The notes beneath the pieces are model-generated. The model made no database searches. It was not told the origin of the DNA and saw only the letters and a list, made by a program, of their open reading frames with translations. From Manihot esculenta (Eukaryota > Streptophyta > Magnoliopsida > Malpighiales > Euphorbiaceae), in contig NC_035173.2 of the NCBI RefSeq assembly GCF_001659605.2, forward strand, positions 14,594,945-14,658,944: a DNA stretch of 64,000 nucleotides, written 5' to 3'. Positions 47,346 through 60,578 of the stretch are shown here, one piece after another. The position numbers and the translations under genes were made by a program. Position 1 is the first letter of the stretch. Each line of letters begins with the position of its first letter.

Positions 47346-47785
47346 TTTAGACTTCCTCTAGAAGATAGCCTCAACCAAAAGAGTGGATATTAACATGGCG
47401 GTGAGTAATGCCACCTTCTCCTAGCAAAGTCATTACCAAGCAAAACAGGCTCGGTTCCCTCAACCACCTAATCTCCTAAACTCTCAGGAAATCGTACCTT
47501 ACACTACAGAGTAAGAGCAAGATATCTTTTCTTTCCAAATTTTGTTCCCTTTAAACTACCTTACTTACTCATCTTTTTCTCTTTGCAGGTATGGCTAGCA
47601 AAGGGAAGAATAAGTTCGCTCAAGTGGCACGCGCTACGCTCAAAGCGTACTTTTCTATCTGCTTCTAAGAGGATCTCTTCTACCAAGTCTGCTGATTCTG
47701 GCTTCGTATAAGAGTCTGGTTTTTCCAGGAGATAAATCAGTACCATTACTTTCCCGAGGCTTTTTGTAGAGTTCTTGTAGCATTA

Positions 47786-49685
47786 TTATGCTGACTTCTG
47801 GCTGCCTCGAACTAGTAACTTTAAATACAAAGCACCCATGTTAATTATTATCCTGTGGCAGTTTAAGACTGAGCGATTGAGTATTATATTATAGGTGAGT
47901 GAAATATCTACCATCGCAAATTCTGCATATAGCTCCCACTTGTACTTCTCATTCCTCAACACAAGTGGGAGATTAATAGTACCAAGAAATGCCACAGTTT
48001 TGTCCTCTAGCCCTACTAATGAGTAGGAAACTTTAACAAGATTGTTTTTATCTAAACCTAATTTGTTAAATACTTCTAAAGTGAGAATGTTTATGGAACT
48101 ATCTGTGTCAACTAAGACTCGCTTCACATCATACAAGTTAAATCGAACGCTTATGACTTGTGGGTCATTATGCAAAGATTTTGTCATCTATCTACTGGCC
48201 CAAATTTTATCTCTTGCTTCGTCCATGGTTCTTACTCTACAGATAGGACATCCTTAGGGGCATGCTTGTTCTTGCCCTTACAATCATTAGGGCCACCTGT
48301 AATCACATGTATAACCCCAATAGGGTCACTATCAACAGCATTTTCGAGAATTCTTACCTCAGACTCGAGTCTCCTATCCTCTCTGTCTTTTCTGGAAAAC
48401 TTTCAAAGTGTGTCATCCCTTATCAATCTCTCAATTTCGTCTTTTAACTATCGGCATTTCTCAGTTATGTTTTCATGAACTTTATGGAATTGGTAGCATT
48501 TGTCCTATCTCACTTGCTGGCTTTATTAGGATTGAGCTTAGAGGGCCATTTGACCTCTTTGTCATTCTTCTTCATCCACATCAAAATATGCGTTCGTGAG
48601 TCATTTAAGGAAGTATAGTTCTTATACTTATCTTGGTCGTCCCTCCCTTGGGACATGGGATAATTATTTCAATCTCTCTCATGGCCTTGCCTTTCTGGCT
48701 TCTAGGTTTTGCTTTGACTTGTCCTCTTATCCTCTCTCTGCGCTTGGACTTTATCATCCAATCGAATGTACTTTTACGCTTTGTCCATTAGCTGCTAATA
48801 AGTGGCTGCTGGATTCTTGATCAATGAATTCATAAACTTTATGTTGCGAATCCCTTTCTTTAATGCCTCGCATGCTATCTTGTGATTCAATTCTTCTATC
48901 TGTATTGCTTTAGCATTGAACATGAGATAAAACTCCTTAAAGAATCTCCTTCTCCTTGTCAGATCTTTCATAAGTCTAAGGAGAGTTTTTTAGGAGGTGT
49001 ACAGGTAAAAAACTTAAACTTAAATAACATGGCAAGTTATGTAAAACTGTGGATAGAACCTAGACTTAGATGCTGATACAATTTCTCGACCAAACCTGTG
49101 AGGGTGGACGGGAAGACTCGACATAGTACAAAATTATTGATATCCTAAAGCTACATCATAGTCCGAAAGATTGTCAGATGGCTTCTGGGATCTACTGTCC
49201 TATCATACTTGTCCAAACTGGGCAGCTTGAACTTAGTGGAAAAAGTTTCTGCAGGAATTTTCTCTGATGGGGGTGAAGCGTCATTTAAGCCATAATCTTT
49301 CTTTTGCTCCTTCTAGTACCTTTGTACAGCACGAACCAACTTCTAGTCAAAATCTTTTGGGGCCTCGTCCGATAACTCCTCATGCTCTAGTTTGGCCTTT
49401 CCTTTGGGCTGAGTATGAATTGTCTCTGTTCGAGTCTTTGGGGTCTCGAAGGAAGTTTTCTCCCTTATTCTGGGAGTCATGAATGAGGCCTCTTTCCGAA
49501 CTTTATATTACTCAGAGAGTTGTTTGCAGCTTTTTAGTATATTGTACCATCTACTTATTATTTAGATTGTTGAGGTTTGCCTCATTGAATATGGAAGGAG
49601 TGTTTTATCCACTACTAGGGGTGGAGGAGATGTTGGCTCCTCTGTTGGCAGCAGACTTAGTAATAGCTCGTAAGTTTTCAGCCAT
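47786..49685 (-). pseudogene. Tat-type gag and protease remnant
   Basis: The minus-strand gag start MAENLRAITKSAANRG is at 49685. Broken gag sequence runs to about 48.2 kb. The protease part (47786-48187) reads VKRVLVDTDSSINILTLEVF, LVGLEDKTVAFLGTI and YNIILNRSVLN, typical of retropepsins of this lineage (DTGSS changed to DTDSS). Pol downstream is missing. Confidence 0.75.
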
Positions 49686-49803
49686 TTTAAGGGTAAAATG
49701 ATGGAAATGGAAAGTGCTTTGACTGAAAAAATAGATAGAAAGCTAAGTTGAATTTATCTCAAATGAACAAGAACTCTATAGGTATCCCGGCAATTGAACC
49801 AAA

Positions 49804-50317
49804 TGATGCGGCCGAAAATGAGCTAAAAAGGATTGGTCAATCTGCAAAAGAAAGAAAGTGAAGTGGTTGATGCCTATGGCCAGCCACTCCGACACTCAAA
49901 TCAGTAAATTATCAAAGAGAGCGAGTGTAAGTAGATTTTTTGAGTTTAAGAAGAGTATATAAGAATGCATATCTTGAACTCTATGTATATTTTGCTTTTA
50001 TACTATAAGAAAATGAAGTTAGTGAATTTTTTGGAAATCCAGTTGGTACCGGCTAATATATAAGAGGTTCCGCGATTATAGGCATAATGAGGATCTGCTG
50101 GATACTATCATTTAACGGTAACTTATTTCATGAAAGGCTCGACCGATTCATGAGTGCAAGTTTTCTGTCATTCCGAGTATCGACCATTATGATGGCCGGT
50201 CCTTCTTTTTTAGGTGTAAAACTTCCATAATCGAGTGTTATAATTTATTAGAGTTTTATCACGTGGTTTTATTATATTGTGATAGTGCATAGTATACGTT
50301 GAGCGAATATTGTGTCA
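49804..50317 (-). repeat. 5' LTR of the Tat-type element
   Basis: This 514-bp copy adjoins the tRNA-Asp-type primer site and aligns to the left LTR along its length with many substitutions. Confidence 0.8.
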
Positions 50318-52364
50318 AATCAAAAATTAATTTTATTTTTTTATAAAAATAAGTGGAAGACATTAAAATAATGAGAAAAAAAAGTTAAAGAAAGCTTTGA
50401 GCCTATTTACTTATAGACAGATAAATTAATTTTTAGAAAAAAATGTTAAAAATACAAGAGAATTTGCGTTTTTTACTCACATCTACCAGTGTTAATAAAT
50501 GAAAGAACTGCAAAATTAGTTTCACATTTTTTCAACGATGATTTTAGTAAAATTTAGAATTATAATAAAAAGTAATTATTTTTTAAATATAAAATAATGA
50601 GTCTTCTATAATAAAATTATATTACAACAATATTTTGTGATTATGAAAATTAATTGTACGTATTTTCTGAAAAATAATTGAATAATACAAAGTGAAAAAT
50701 CCAAAATTAAAATAAATACATAAGTTATTATTATAAGCGAATACATTGTTTAAATGTTTTTCTTGGTTCTCTACTAAATGAAAATTAAATTAATTTCTAT
50801 GTGCCAGCAAAGCAAAGGGTGTGTGTATGTTGGAAGTGTCCCTAATAACAAATGCTGCAATATAAGGCACATTGGAATCGTGTTTGAGATTAGTTTTTGA
50901 CCTTTGGAAGTTTTTGCTTTGGAAGAAATTGGAAAGAGTGTTGGATGATGTCAACCACCCAATTAACTTACATCTTTTTTTAGAAAAAGTTGTTTATAAA
51001 ATGCAGATCTAATCTGTGATTTTAGGCACTTAGTTTTTGCCTGTGAACATTGGCAAATATTCCCATCTTTTTTCTAGCACGTGGGTTAAAAACTAAAATC
51101 TATTGAATTTTTGGACTGGAATAAATTGGATCACGAATAAGGCGTGCATTAAATTTGCTGCCTTCCATTAACTAAAATCTAGTGGTATGGATAGCGTCTC
51201 CATTGACATATATGTTTTTAATTATTTTTTCTCGTTTACTTTCTCCCCGTGTATTTGGATAATTAAAAAAATAAAAACGTGAAGGAAAGAAATGTTAATA
51301 GATATAAAAGATAAAAATGTAATTTTATTAAAAAGTATATATTTTTTTATTTTCTCCTACTTTTTTTTATTTTTTCTCTAAAATGGAGATAAAATAATTA
51401 TGAAAAACTAAAATTTATTTTTTTTTCTCCTATTTTACCCATATCTATTTAAATCCTTCAATTAACTTATTTTATTAGAAAAAGATATAAAAATTATTTG
51501 AAAGGCGACTTCACCTTTAGATATTAATAAAAAACATGTATTGATTTTTTTTTTCAAACAGTTTTTATAATCATCATGCTCATTTTTATTTAAAATAAAA
51601 AAATACTATAACTCTGTTGAATCTCGGATTAATTGTGAAAAGGGATAACGTGCTCTTTATATGAGTCATAGACACTCTTCATCCTTATTTTAATTTTTGA
51701 GATGAATTGGTCTATTTCAAATATGTCCGTTATAAAGTCATAGGCACTCCTCCCTTTTAAACCACTTTTTAGAGCAATTTAGATCTCATCTAAATTGAAA
51801 AGTGTGTTGAATGCCGCGTTAGTTATAAAAATGGATAATGTGCTACTTATATGGCTACAGACACTCCTCCATGTGTTGAATGCTATGTTGATTGTGAAAA
51901 TCGATAACGTGCCTTTTGTATGGTTATAAACACTTTTATTTTTAAAATATTTTTTGGAGTGATTCAGATTTAATCTAAATTTAGCAGATTCCTTAGATTT
52001 TCTGCCTTGTTCTCCCTCCACACGAAGTGAAATCATGGCTAGCGCGCGATTATGCAGTGGCTTATCCTTCATCTTTGTTCTGTCTAGCTTTTATTGTTTT
52101 AGTCCTATTTATTTATTTTTTTAAAAAAAACTTGTGCTCAACTTTGTAATAAAACTGTGGGCCGAGTGGGCCCAACTTGCAATTCACTATCATCGGCTCC
52201 ATTTGCTCGTTCTTTTCCCGCCAAACTAAAGCAAGAGCCCGCCAGTGCCGGATATTCATTTCTCTCTGTTGCTCCCGCCCCCTTCAAAGCAACTACAAAA
52301 GTTTTCCTCAACTTTCCTAGAGACCAAACAAGGAAGAAACGATCTGACAAGAAGGGAGGCGAAA
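50318..52364. other. Intergenic region before FAS2
   Basis: AT-rich with no convincing gene. Related blocks at 51612, 51803 and 51872 share TGTTGAAT, a GATAACGTGC-like core and ATAGACACTC; the last two are 69 bp apart. The FAS2 5' UTR probably starts in the more GC-rich stretch after about 52150, but I could not fix a TATA box. Confidence 0.5.
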
Positions 52365-55300
52365 ATGAAGGGAGGAACTGTTCAGATCAATTGGCATGGC
52401 ACAAAACCTGTCCTAACCCTAGACTTTCACCCCATTTCCGGTCTCCTCGCCACCGGCGGCGCCGACTTCGACATCAAGGTACTATAAAATCATAATTCCT
52501 AGCAGATTTCATGGTTTAATTTTGCATACTTGTGCCATTTTATTTTTCGTATGTGATTTTTTTTTCCTGCTGTTAGTAATCGATAAGCATTTGCCTTAAT
52601 GGAATTAAAGTGCGGGTTTGGAATTTTTTTCTCCAAAATAAAAAATTATCCCGAATATATATATTTTTCGAAATTGGCCATATAAAGGTTCTTTTTTTTT
52701 TTCTTGAGTTTTCTGTTATGTTAAAATAATTCAATTTGGTGGAATGGAGTTCAAACTTCCAAAATTATTATAACCTTTGTAGCCATAGTAATTTTGCACT
52801 AACTGCTATTTTTGCTATGATGGAAATTTCAGCTTTGGTTAATAAATTCAGGTGAAGCGCAGAAAAAAATCCCAACATCTACTTATCAAAATAGCCTTTC
52901 CCACCATTGTTCTGCTGTGAATACTCTTCGTTTCTCCAAGTCCGGTATTAAAATTTCGATCCTTAATTTATTTCTTCTTTTCTTTTTTAGAACAAGTAAT
53001 TACTACCAGATGAAAATTTGTGGGCTAATTAAATGTAGGTGGCATACTATAGTACCACTTACCACTTCTTTGGGTTTGTGTGTTTTCATTTAAATCATTA
53101 TCCTTATTTAAATGACAATAACGCTTTTTTTATATAAATCAGATATCATAATCTCAAAGCTTTTAATATTATTGTTTAGTTAACTTTGATATGTATAGAT
53201 TATGCTAAAATGGGAAACTGATATTTTTATCCTATCATGTTTTCTTGTTGTAGGACTGCCAAGTTCTTAACTTAGGTGTTATGTGATGTTTTCAAATGCA
53301 CAAATAACCGCTCTCACAAAATGAACGAAATAAAAGAGTATCCTTGTGTTTGGTACTGATATCAACTTACTAGCTTTCTGGTGATACCTATTCAAACCTT
53401 TTCTGTAATCCTTCTCAATCCTCAGCTAGCATTTTATCTGCTAAAAATAGGATTTTTGGATAATATTTCTTCCCCTACTTTATTAATACTTTTGTGAGGG
53501 AACCATTAAGAAATTAATATTGGTTTATAAATTGCGCATTATGTGCACATTGCATCCAAAGTGGGTGATTGACCTGGTTGCATTAGGTAATGAGCTAGCA
53601 AGTCACCTGGTTGCATTAAGTATTGAGCTAACACGGGTTGTTCTTCATGAGTTCTAATAAAGTATGAGGAGATAAATCCTACCTTAATGATCCCATTTGA
53701 TTGCAATTTGTTAGTGATTGAATTTTTTAGTGTGTGATAGGACAGCATGTTAGCCACTACTGTATGATAGAAAGCACATTTATCTTGTTCTGTGGGTTAA
53801 AGGCAATTTGGCACCATTCCAAATTTCCAATCCCTTGTCTTCTGAACTTAGTCTTCTATATGTACTATTTCTCTAGTATTAGTGTATCCACATAGAGGGA
53901 CCGACTCACTGTATCTTCCATAAAATACTTCAGTAATCTTGCTTACTTCATCTTTATTATAACTCCTTTTCTTTCTTCATTTCAAATAATGCAACTCTTC
54001 ATACAATGCAGGAGATCTACTTGCCTCCGGTGCCGATGGTATGTCTTAAGTTACAGCAGCTTTTTGTCGTTCCAGTTTAAAATATAGCCAGTCAATTTTC
54101 GGAGATAACTATCTAGGCAATTTGGACAATACATAAATATAATCTCTGTGCAGGTGGGGAGTTGATTGTATGGAAGTTACACTCTACAGAAACTGGTCAA
54201 ACATGGAAAGTTCTCAAGAATTTATCGTAAGCTCTTTTCTTTAAATGTATTATTAGGCAGCTACCTGCAGCCTGGCCATATGCTAATCAAATATGAGCCT
54301 GTTAATTTGAGCGGTCAAATTTGGATCATGATGTGATTTACCTTTATGGTTTTGATATGATCCTAAAGTTGAATTCACATGTAATCTGTCATACTGATTG
54401 AATTTAGAGGAATAATGTAATATTTATTACACCAGTATTCAATACAAAGAACACTACTTTGTCTTTGTTGAGATCAAACCATAAGAAGTAAACATGAATA
54501 ATAATAATAATAATAACAATAACAATTATTATTGTTATTTCTTTTTTTGTGTGTGTGTGGGGGGGGGGGGCATGGTGTTTTGGCCAACATTCACTTGTTA
54601 TCAAGTCAAACCCAAGATTCTTGAACACATTTGTATCTATTGCGCACTACGAGCACTGGTAATTTATCTTCATCTTTGACTGTATGTATTTTGGTTTCAA
54701 TATCTGTTTTTACCTTCTTTTGGGCCAGCTTTCATCGCAAAGACATTTTGGATCTGCAATGGTCTCCTGATGGTGCATTTTTGATCTCTGGATCAGTTGA
54801 TAATTCTTGCATCATATGGGATGTTAACAAAGGCAAGAAAGACAATAAAGACCTTTGTGCAGATTAATTAGAGTGTTTTGGTTGTGGATTTTCTGATTCC
54901 TCTTTTTTCCTTTCCCTTGTATTGTCTTTTCTTCTTCTTCTTCTTCAGGTTCTGTGCATCAGTTATTGGATAGTCATTTCCATTATGTTCAAGGTGTGGC
55001 TTGGGATCCGTTGACCAAGTATGTTGCTTCTCTTAGTTCAGATAGAACTTGCCGAGTTTATATGAACAAGCCTCAGTTAAAAACAAAAGCTGTTGAGAAG
55101 ATGAATTATGTTTGTCAACATGTCATTGCAAAGACAGAGCACCAGTCTGCAGATGATTCTAAGGTGGGAATTACATGATTATATTCATTTGCTGCAGATT
55201 ATAGATGGTTTTGTTACCTGTTATAAACCTCATGCATGTTTTGAGATGCAGTCTTCAAAAAACCATCTCTTTCATGATGAAACGTTGCCATCTTTCTTCC

Positions 55301-57555
55301 GAAGATTAGCATGGTCACCTGACGGATCATTTTTACTTGTGCCCGCAGGTACTGACCCAAGAATAATGTCCGATCTATTAAGAAGTCATTAATGATACTT
55401 TTTCTATTGCTTTATTACACACCTACTTCTCCTATTTTCATGAGCAGTATTGTTATTCTTGCTTATATAACCTTAAGCTGTAACTTTATCTTTTCTGGGA
55501 AAATGATTTTGTTGTTTAACTTTACTTTTAACTTCACCAAAAAAAGGGATCCTATTCTGTTTCCTGCAATTGCAAACAATCTTATGGTGATGACTAGTCT
55601 CAGAATCGATATATATTTTGTTGAACCTTCATTTTTCTGATTATTTTCTTGCTTGTCTGGGTGGATTGCTAGGATTTGCAATATGATTCTGTGGGATTGC
55701 TTTAAACTTGAGCATATGATTTATGAAGCTGTTTGATGTGATTGTGGAGATGCTAATTTCCTCTTCCATTTTTTTTATTTATTTTCTAGTATTTGGAATG
55801 TGATTTTAAACGTTGAGCATATGGTATATGAACTTGGTTGATGTGGTAGGTCATAGCAGAGATGCCAATTTCCTCTTCTTGTTTTCTTCATTTTATTTTA
55901 TTACTAGGATGGTTAGGTAAGAAGTTCTAAATTTGTTGATATGGATTCAGTATTAGTAATTATCTAATTGTCATAACCTAATCTGGAGTCTAAAACGTCT
56001 ATAGCTTTTCTATTTATGGCTGTATATGCAATATGATTATATTTTCCTTTTGGTGTTATTTACTCTTGAAACAAATTTGGCATTGCAGGTTCTCACAAAA
56101 TACCACCTGCATCAGATGCAGTAAATACTGCTTATGCATTTTCCAGGAAGGATTTCTCAAGGTAAGACGTGCAATTGAACTGAGTATTTATTTGTATTGG
56201 CATCCCACAGTCAAGTTTTGAAGTCTCATCTATCAGAATAAAATCCAATTTCTGTAAATGCAGAATGAGCTAATATAATTCCTTGTTATGGTTTTCTAAC
56301 ATTTAGCACTTGAAAATGTATTCAAAATTTCAAATAATGAACTAAATTAAGGAAACTTACTTTATCTCGGATTCATTTTCTTTTTCAATTTTTGTGATAT
56401 GCAGGCCTGCTTTAATGCTCCCTGGTGCTAGTAAACCTGTCGTAGCTGTTCGATTTTGCCCCATGGCTTTTAGCCTGAGGGAATCGGACTCAGGTATCCA
56501 TTCTGTTTGTTTTATGGAATGGATTATAGCTGATCAAAAGTGTGATGTTTAACCTATTTGCCTTTATGGACTTGTGCAGCTGGTTTCTTCAAGCTTCCGT
56601 ATCGCCTAATTTTTGCAGTGGCTACTTTAAACTCCTTGTATATCTATGATACAGAAAGTGCTCCTCCAATAGCAATCTTGGCCGGTCTTCACTATGCAGC
56701 CATAACTGATATTGCCTGGTGAGTTTTATGATTTAGATAGGTACTCACCCTCCTAACTCCTAAGAATTAAAAATGAAGAAGAAAAAGAAGAATTATAAAT
56801 TCGATAGAAACATACCTTTATACTCCTCCTCTCCCCCAGACCCAACACCCCCCACCCCCCAACAAAAAAAAAAAGAAAGTAATAATAAGACTGATATGAG
56901 TAGAAAAAATTTGCTTCTATATCTATTGTCTCCTGTTGTAATGTTAACAGAAGTTTCATAGTAGACAAGAAAATGCAACAGAATTGCAACAAGATTTTTG
57001 CCTGCATCTTTCTCTTCATAAAACTAATACATAAGACAAAAGGCTTTGGTTCTCATGAAATTTTTTCTACTTCAATGCCTATCCTTTGGATGATTAAAAT
57101 ATCAAAAATTCATTCCCATTTTTTTCTCTAAGGTCATTGAGTGCCCAGTATTTGGCTGTATCTTCTCAAGATGGTTATTGTACTTTGGTAGAATTTGAAA
57201 CCAATGAACTGGGATTGCCCATCCCCTTAGCAGGTTTGCTGTTATTATTGATTTATATCTTTCTTGTTTGTACATCAGTTTTCTTCTGCACTTACGACCC
57301 TTAAATATTCTTTTAGTATCTGCTGCAGAGCACAAGAAAGACCTGGTTCATGAGAATAAAAGCCCTATTATTGACAAACGAGAGGAAATAGTGATCGAAA
57401 CACCTGCAGATGCTGGTTCCATAGCAGAGAATAGCAAAAAGACAGATGTGGAGAAGAATGAAGGGAAACAGGCATCCCCTAGCTCAATTAGTATTCCTAT
57501 CTCAAATAAACCTGCCAAGAGACGAATCACCCCTATGGCAATCGATCCAAAATAA
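52365..57555 (+). CDS. FAS2: FAS2, WD40 subunit of chromatin assembly factor 1
   Basis: There are twelve exons: 52365-52478, 52833-52944, 54012-54038, 54154-54226, 54729-54832, 54949-55163, 55252-55348, 56089-56161, 56405-56493, 56580-56718, 57133-57233 and 57317-57555, 1383 nt, 460 residues, close to the roughly 490 expected. The start [20 protein letters not shown] and the WD-type blocks [36 protein letters not shown] and [15 protein letters not shown] identify the CAF-1 p60/FAS2 family, a seven-bladed propeller that deposits H3-H4 behind replication with FAS1 and MSI1. The charged C-terminal tail ends [14 protein letters not shown]. The intron after 54832 starts GC instead of GT (AAAG then GCAAGA). 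The remaining introns are GT-AG. Identity is firm. Confidence 0.94.
54495..54540. repeat. (AAT)n and (ATT)n microsatellite in a FAS2 intron
   Basis: A trinucleotide run is followed by its near-inverse. A run of about ten G lies just downstream at 54561-54570. Confidence 0.75.
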
Positions 57556-58140
57556 TTGTTCTGATAAAAATTTATTGTTAAATTTTTGGTAAGTCCATAT
57601 TTTAATGTTAATATTTTACAGGATGGTCATCAATTGTTATCATTATTTTTTTTTTCAAATGTGAAATGTATGATTTGTGGACACCACTTTTCATTGCTAA
57701 GGTTAGAAATGCTGTCATTCACACTAGAGTTGGAGCATTCTTTTCCGTTCACTCCTTGGTATATGTACTTTTTGTTCCTTTTGTAATTGTTTTACTTGTG
57801 AGAATATATGTTAGAAAGTAACCCGCACATCCTAGTGTTAAACTAGGTTTTTTTTTTCACTCTTTAATTTTTATAATTGGTACACAAACACATCTCATTT
57901 ATTTTTATATTGACTGAATTATGTATTCATATGTTGATTCTAACAGGACTGGTTCTTGTAAAATTTGTAGTGGAAGTCAGGTCAGGCCAAGATGCTGCTT
58001 TACTTGAGAATTTGAGTGGAAATGTGAATGTACAGCAGCCAAATTTTTGAAGTTGTAATTATTAGAGAATATGATCTTGTGTGTTCTCTTGCTCACTTGT
58101 TAAAACTTTGTATAACCAATAACCCATTCAATGAGATAGG
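57556..58140 (+). other. FAS2 3' UTR region
   Basis: Non-coding sequence follows the stop. A GTAAGT at about 57590 and TTTTACAG at about 57613-57620 could frame a very short 3' UTR intron, but it would be only some 30 bp, so it is doubtful. The transcript end is probably near 58.1 kb, before the AT-rich stretch. Confidence 0.35.
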
Positions 58141-58852
58141 CTTCTTTCACAAATACTAGCACCAGTCAGTTTTGTGGATGTTTAATTGATCGCCGAATGA
58201 GAGATAATAGAATGAATCAGGGAATCCTAGAGGTAGAAAAACTATGAGCCTGTTTTCATGTAGAAATTTTTTTTAAACAAATTGGAAAATAGAGTTTTAT
58301 ATTCACGTCAGTTTTTCAATTTTTTAATTGGAAAATTGGTTTTTTAATTTTCTAACATTTAACTATAATTTAAAAAATAACTTTAAAATGTTTTTCTACA
58401 GTTTTTATTAATAATAAAAATAATGTTTTCTTGCTGTTTTTCAATTAAAAAATAATAGGATAATTTATAGAAACATCTTTGAAATTTGCAAAATTCACAA
58501 ACTCGTTTTTCATTAAATTTTGTGTAACAATTTAATTCTTGACTTTTATTTTCATCTAATAAAATGGTACCTCCCATGAAAAAAAATATTTTATTATGAG
58601 TCGACTATTATCAATGAACATGTAATTTTTATTGCCTAAAATACCTTTCAAAGTGATGGGAAGGTGCTGATGCTTCCCTCTAATACCCATTATGTGTATA
58701 AGGGTAATAAACACCAGAAATTTCATCTTTTTCTCTATTGAACGTTTGCTTTATTTGTCAGGTAAATGTTATTCCTTCTTTTTTTTTCTTGATTTTGGTT
58801 GATTTTCCATGTCTTTTCATCTTCTTTCATTTTCATCTTCTTTTAGCTGAAA

Positions 58853-59257
58853 ATGTCGATAACATGCGGGTCTTCATCACTATTCGATTGGGAAGGTAGA
58901 TACTTGAATATAAACTGCAAATATGAAAAAATGGCAACTGTCAAAATATCTGAAAGTGACAATAATAAGAATTGCTTATATTATGCTTGCCGAGATAACA
59001 AATGCGACATTTTTCTTTGATGGTGTGTTGCTGTTAGTAAGTTTTCAACAAGTAAAGAAACTGTGAAATATGGTGTTAGGCAAATGAATTATGGTAGAGA
59101 AATTATTGAATTGATGGATGAAGTTCTAAGTTTCAAGCAAGAAAACAAGATGATATTATTGCAGTTGAATGCTATTGAAGCATGTGTGGGTGACTTGAAG
59201 GTGCTGGTTGCATTAATTGTGGGTGTTGGGTTTTTTTTATCCTTCTTATGTTGTTGA
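58853..59257 (+). pseudogene. GRF-type zinc-finger ORF with one in-frame stop
   Basis: The frame begins MSITCGSSSLFDWEGRYLN at 58853 and shows CKYEKMATVKISES, then YYACRDNKCDIFL and a TGA at 59018-59020. It continues through a coiled-coil-like segment (IIELMDEVLSFKQENKMILL) to a C-terminal hydrophobic anchor (LVALIVGVGFFLSFLCC). The spacing of Cys residues and the position before FxW fit plant GRF zinc-finger membrane-anchored proteins, as at 24172-25412. One substitution could explain the stop; function is unknown. Confidence 0.55.
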
Positions 59258-60578
59258 TTGTTGTAATGGGTTAATGATATTGTCAGTTAAGGACATTTTG
59301 AGGATCTTTTATTATAGATTACGTACCATCAGTAGTGCCTTTTGTCAGGAGTTGGTCATATGAAAAGTTCCCTGTATTTTAGTGTGAATAGGTTTTAAGT
59401 AATTAAATGAATAATTGGCTATATACTTATTCTATGATTGTTGATATGGATTTTTGCCTTTTGTACTGAAAGTAGCTTAACTAATCTTTTATGGTTATAT
59501 TATTTTGAAAGAATAACATATTTAAAAGGAGGGGCTAAATTATTATACAATATATAAATTTAGGGGCATATTTAATATGAACATGAAAATCAACAGATCA
59601 ATTTGTTTAATAAAATTAAAATGGAGGGACTACTATATTAATATCTTAATAATATAGGGACTGAATTGCTATGTATAAACAAGTATAATATAGATATATT
59701 TGAAAGTCAATGACACTTCTCCTTGCTTGAATCATACAAAATAGATAAGGAAGAGCATGCTCTATATAGTTAACAGAGGTTAATGTAATTTATTATAAAA
59801 AATATGTCTTAAATATACAAACCATGATATTTGCACATATACTAACTATACTCCTACAAAGGGAGTGTTTACATATAAAACTGTTCATATTGCACAAAAT
59901 AATTTTAATAATATCCACCATATCCACATCACACAAAAAAGATCCAAAATGTATCAAAAAGTGAGCTGCACATATAGCTATTGCAAATTAGCTTCATATC
60001 AATTTCTTTGCCATGAAATCTACAAAAACCTTCAAATCTTCAAACGGTCCATATTTATGATTAATAAAAAGTTTCAAAAAGTTCAAAAAGTATATGCAAA
60101 TCCACAATTTATGTAAGTTAGATATATATTCATTTATTTTCTACATAGAATTAACTTATATTCATTTATTTTCTACATAGAACCCTTCATAATAAATATA
60201 AAGATCATAAAGACATCATGCCAACTAACTATTGTCACTTTGTTTATCTAACGATTGCTTGTATCTGCATTAACTTATGTTCCCTGTTTAAATGGAACAT
60301 ATAAATGAGCGAATTTAATATAAATATGTTATTTGAATACAACAACTACATAAATATTGGAAAACATAGACCATTTCTTTCTTGACTATCCATATTTCGT
60401 TGTGTCGATTGCTGCAATTTTAACAAATAATATCAGTATGTATAATTACAAAAGATAATTTGTTTATAATTATAAAATAAATTAAGTTAAATTAATTTAA
60501 CATACAATGGTATGAACAAGTACCCTTTGACGTGTGTTTATTATGCTCAAACTCTATGCAATTTGAACATATCGTTTT
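59258..60578. other. AT-rich intergenic, no gene seen
   Basis: No coding, RNA or repeat unit that I can name. A short duplication (TATTCATTTATTTTCTACATA) occurs at about 60127 and 60159. Confidence 0.5.

Larger units (their letters stand above)
45800..50317 (-). mobile_element. Tat-lineage Gypsy element with pol deleted and an antisense ORF
   Basis: LTRs lie at 45800-46315 and 49804-50317 in direct repeat, both TGATG...TGTCA on the plus strand. Next to the right LTR, on the minus strand, TTTGGTTCAATTGCCGGGAT (49784-49803) resembles the tRNA-Asp-type primer site of Tat/Grande elements. A purine tract (GGAGGGACC) adjoins the left LTR. Gag and protease lie on the minus strand and an extra ORF on the plus strand. 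The flanking bases do not give a clear target duplication. Confidence 0.75.

Noticed and set aside
48042..49701. Chain of plus-strand ORFs
   Set aside because: They are shadows of the minus-strand Tat-type gag and protease.
59865..60116. 83-codon plus ORF
   Set aside because: No motif, AT-rich codon use and no flanking exon signals.
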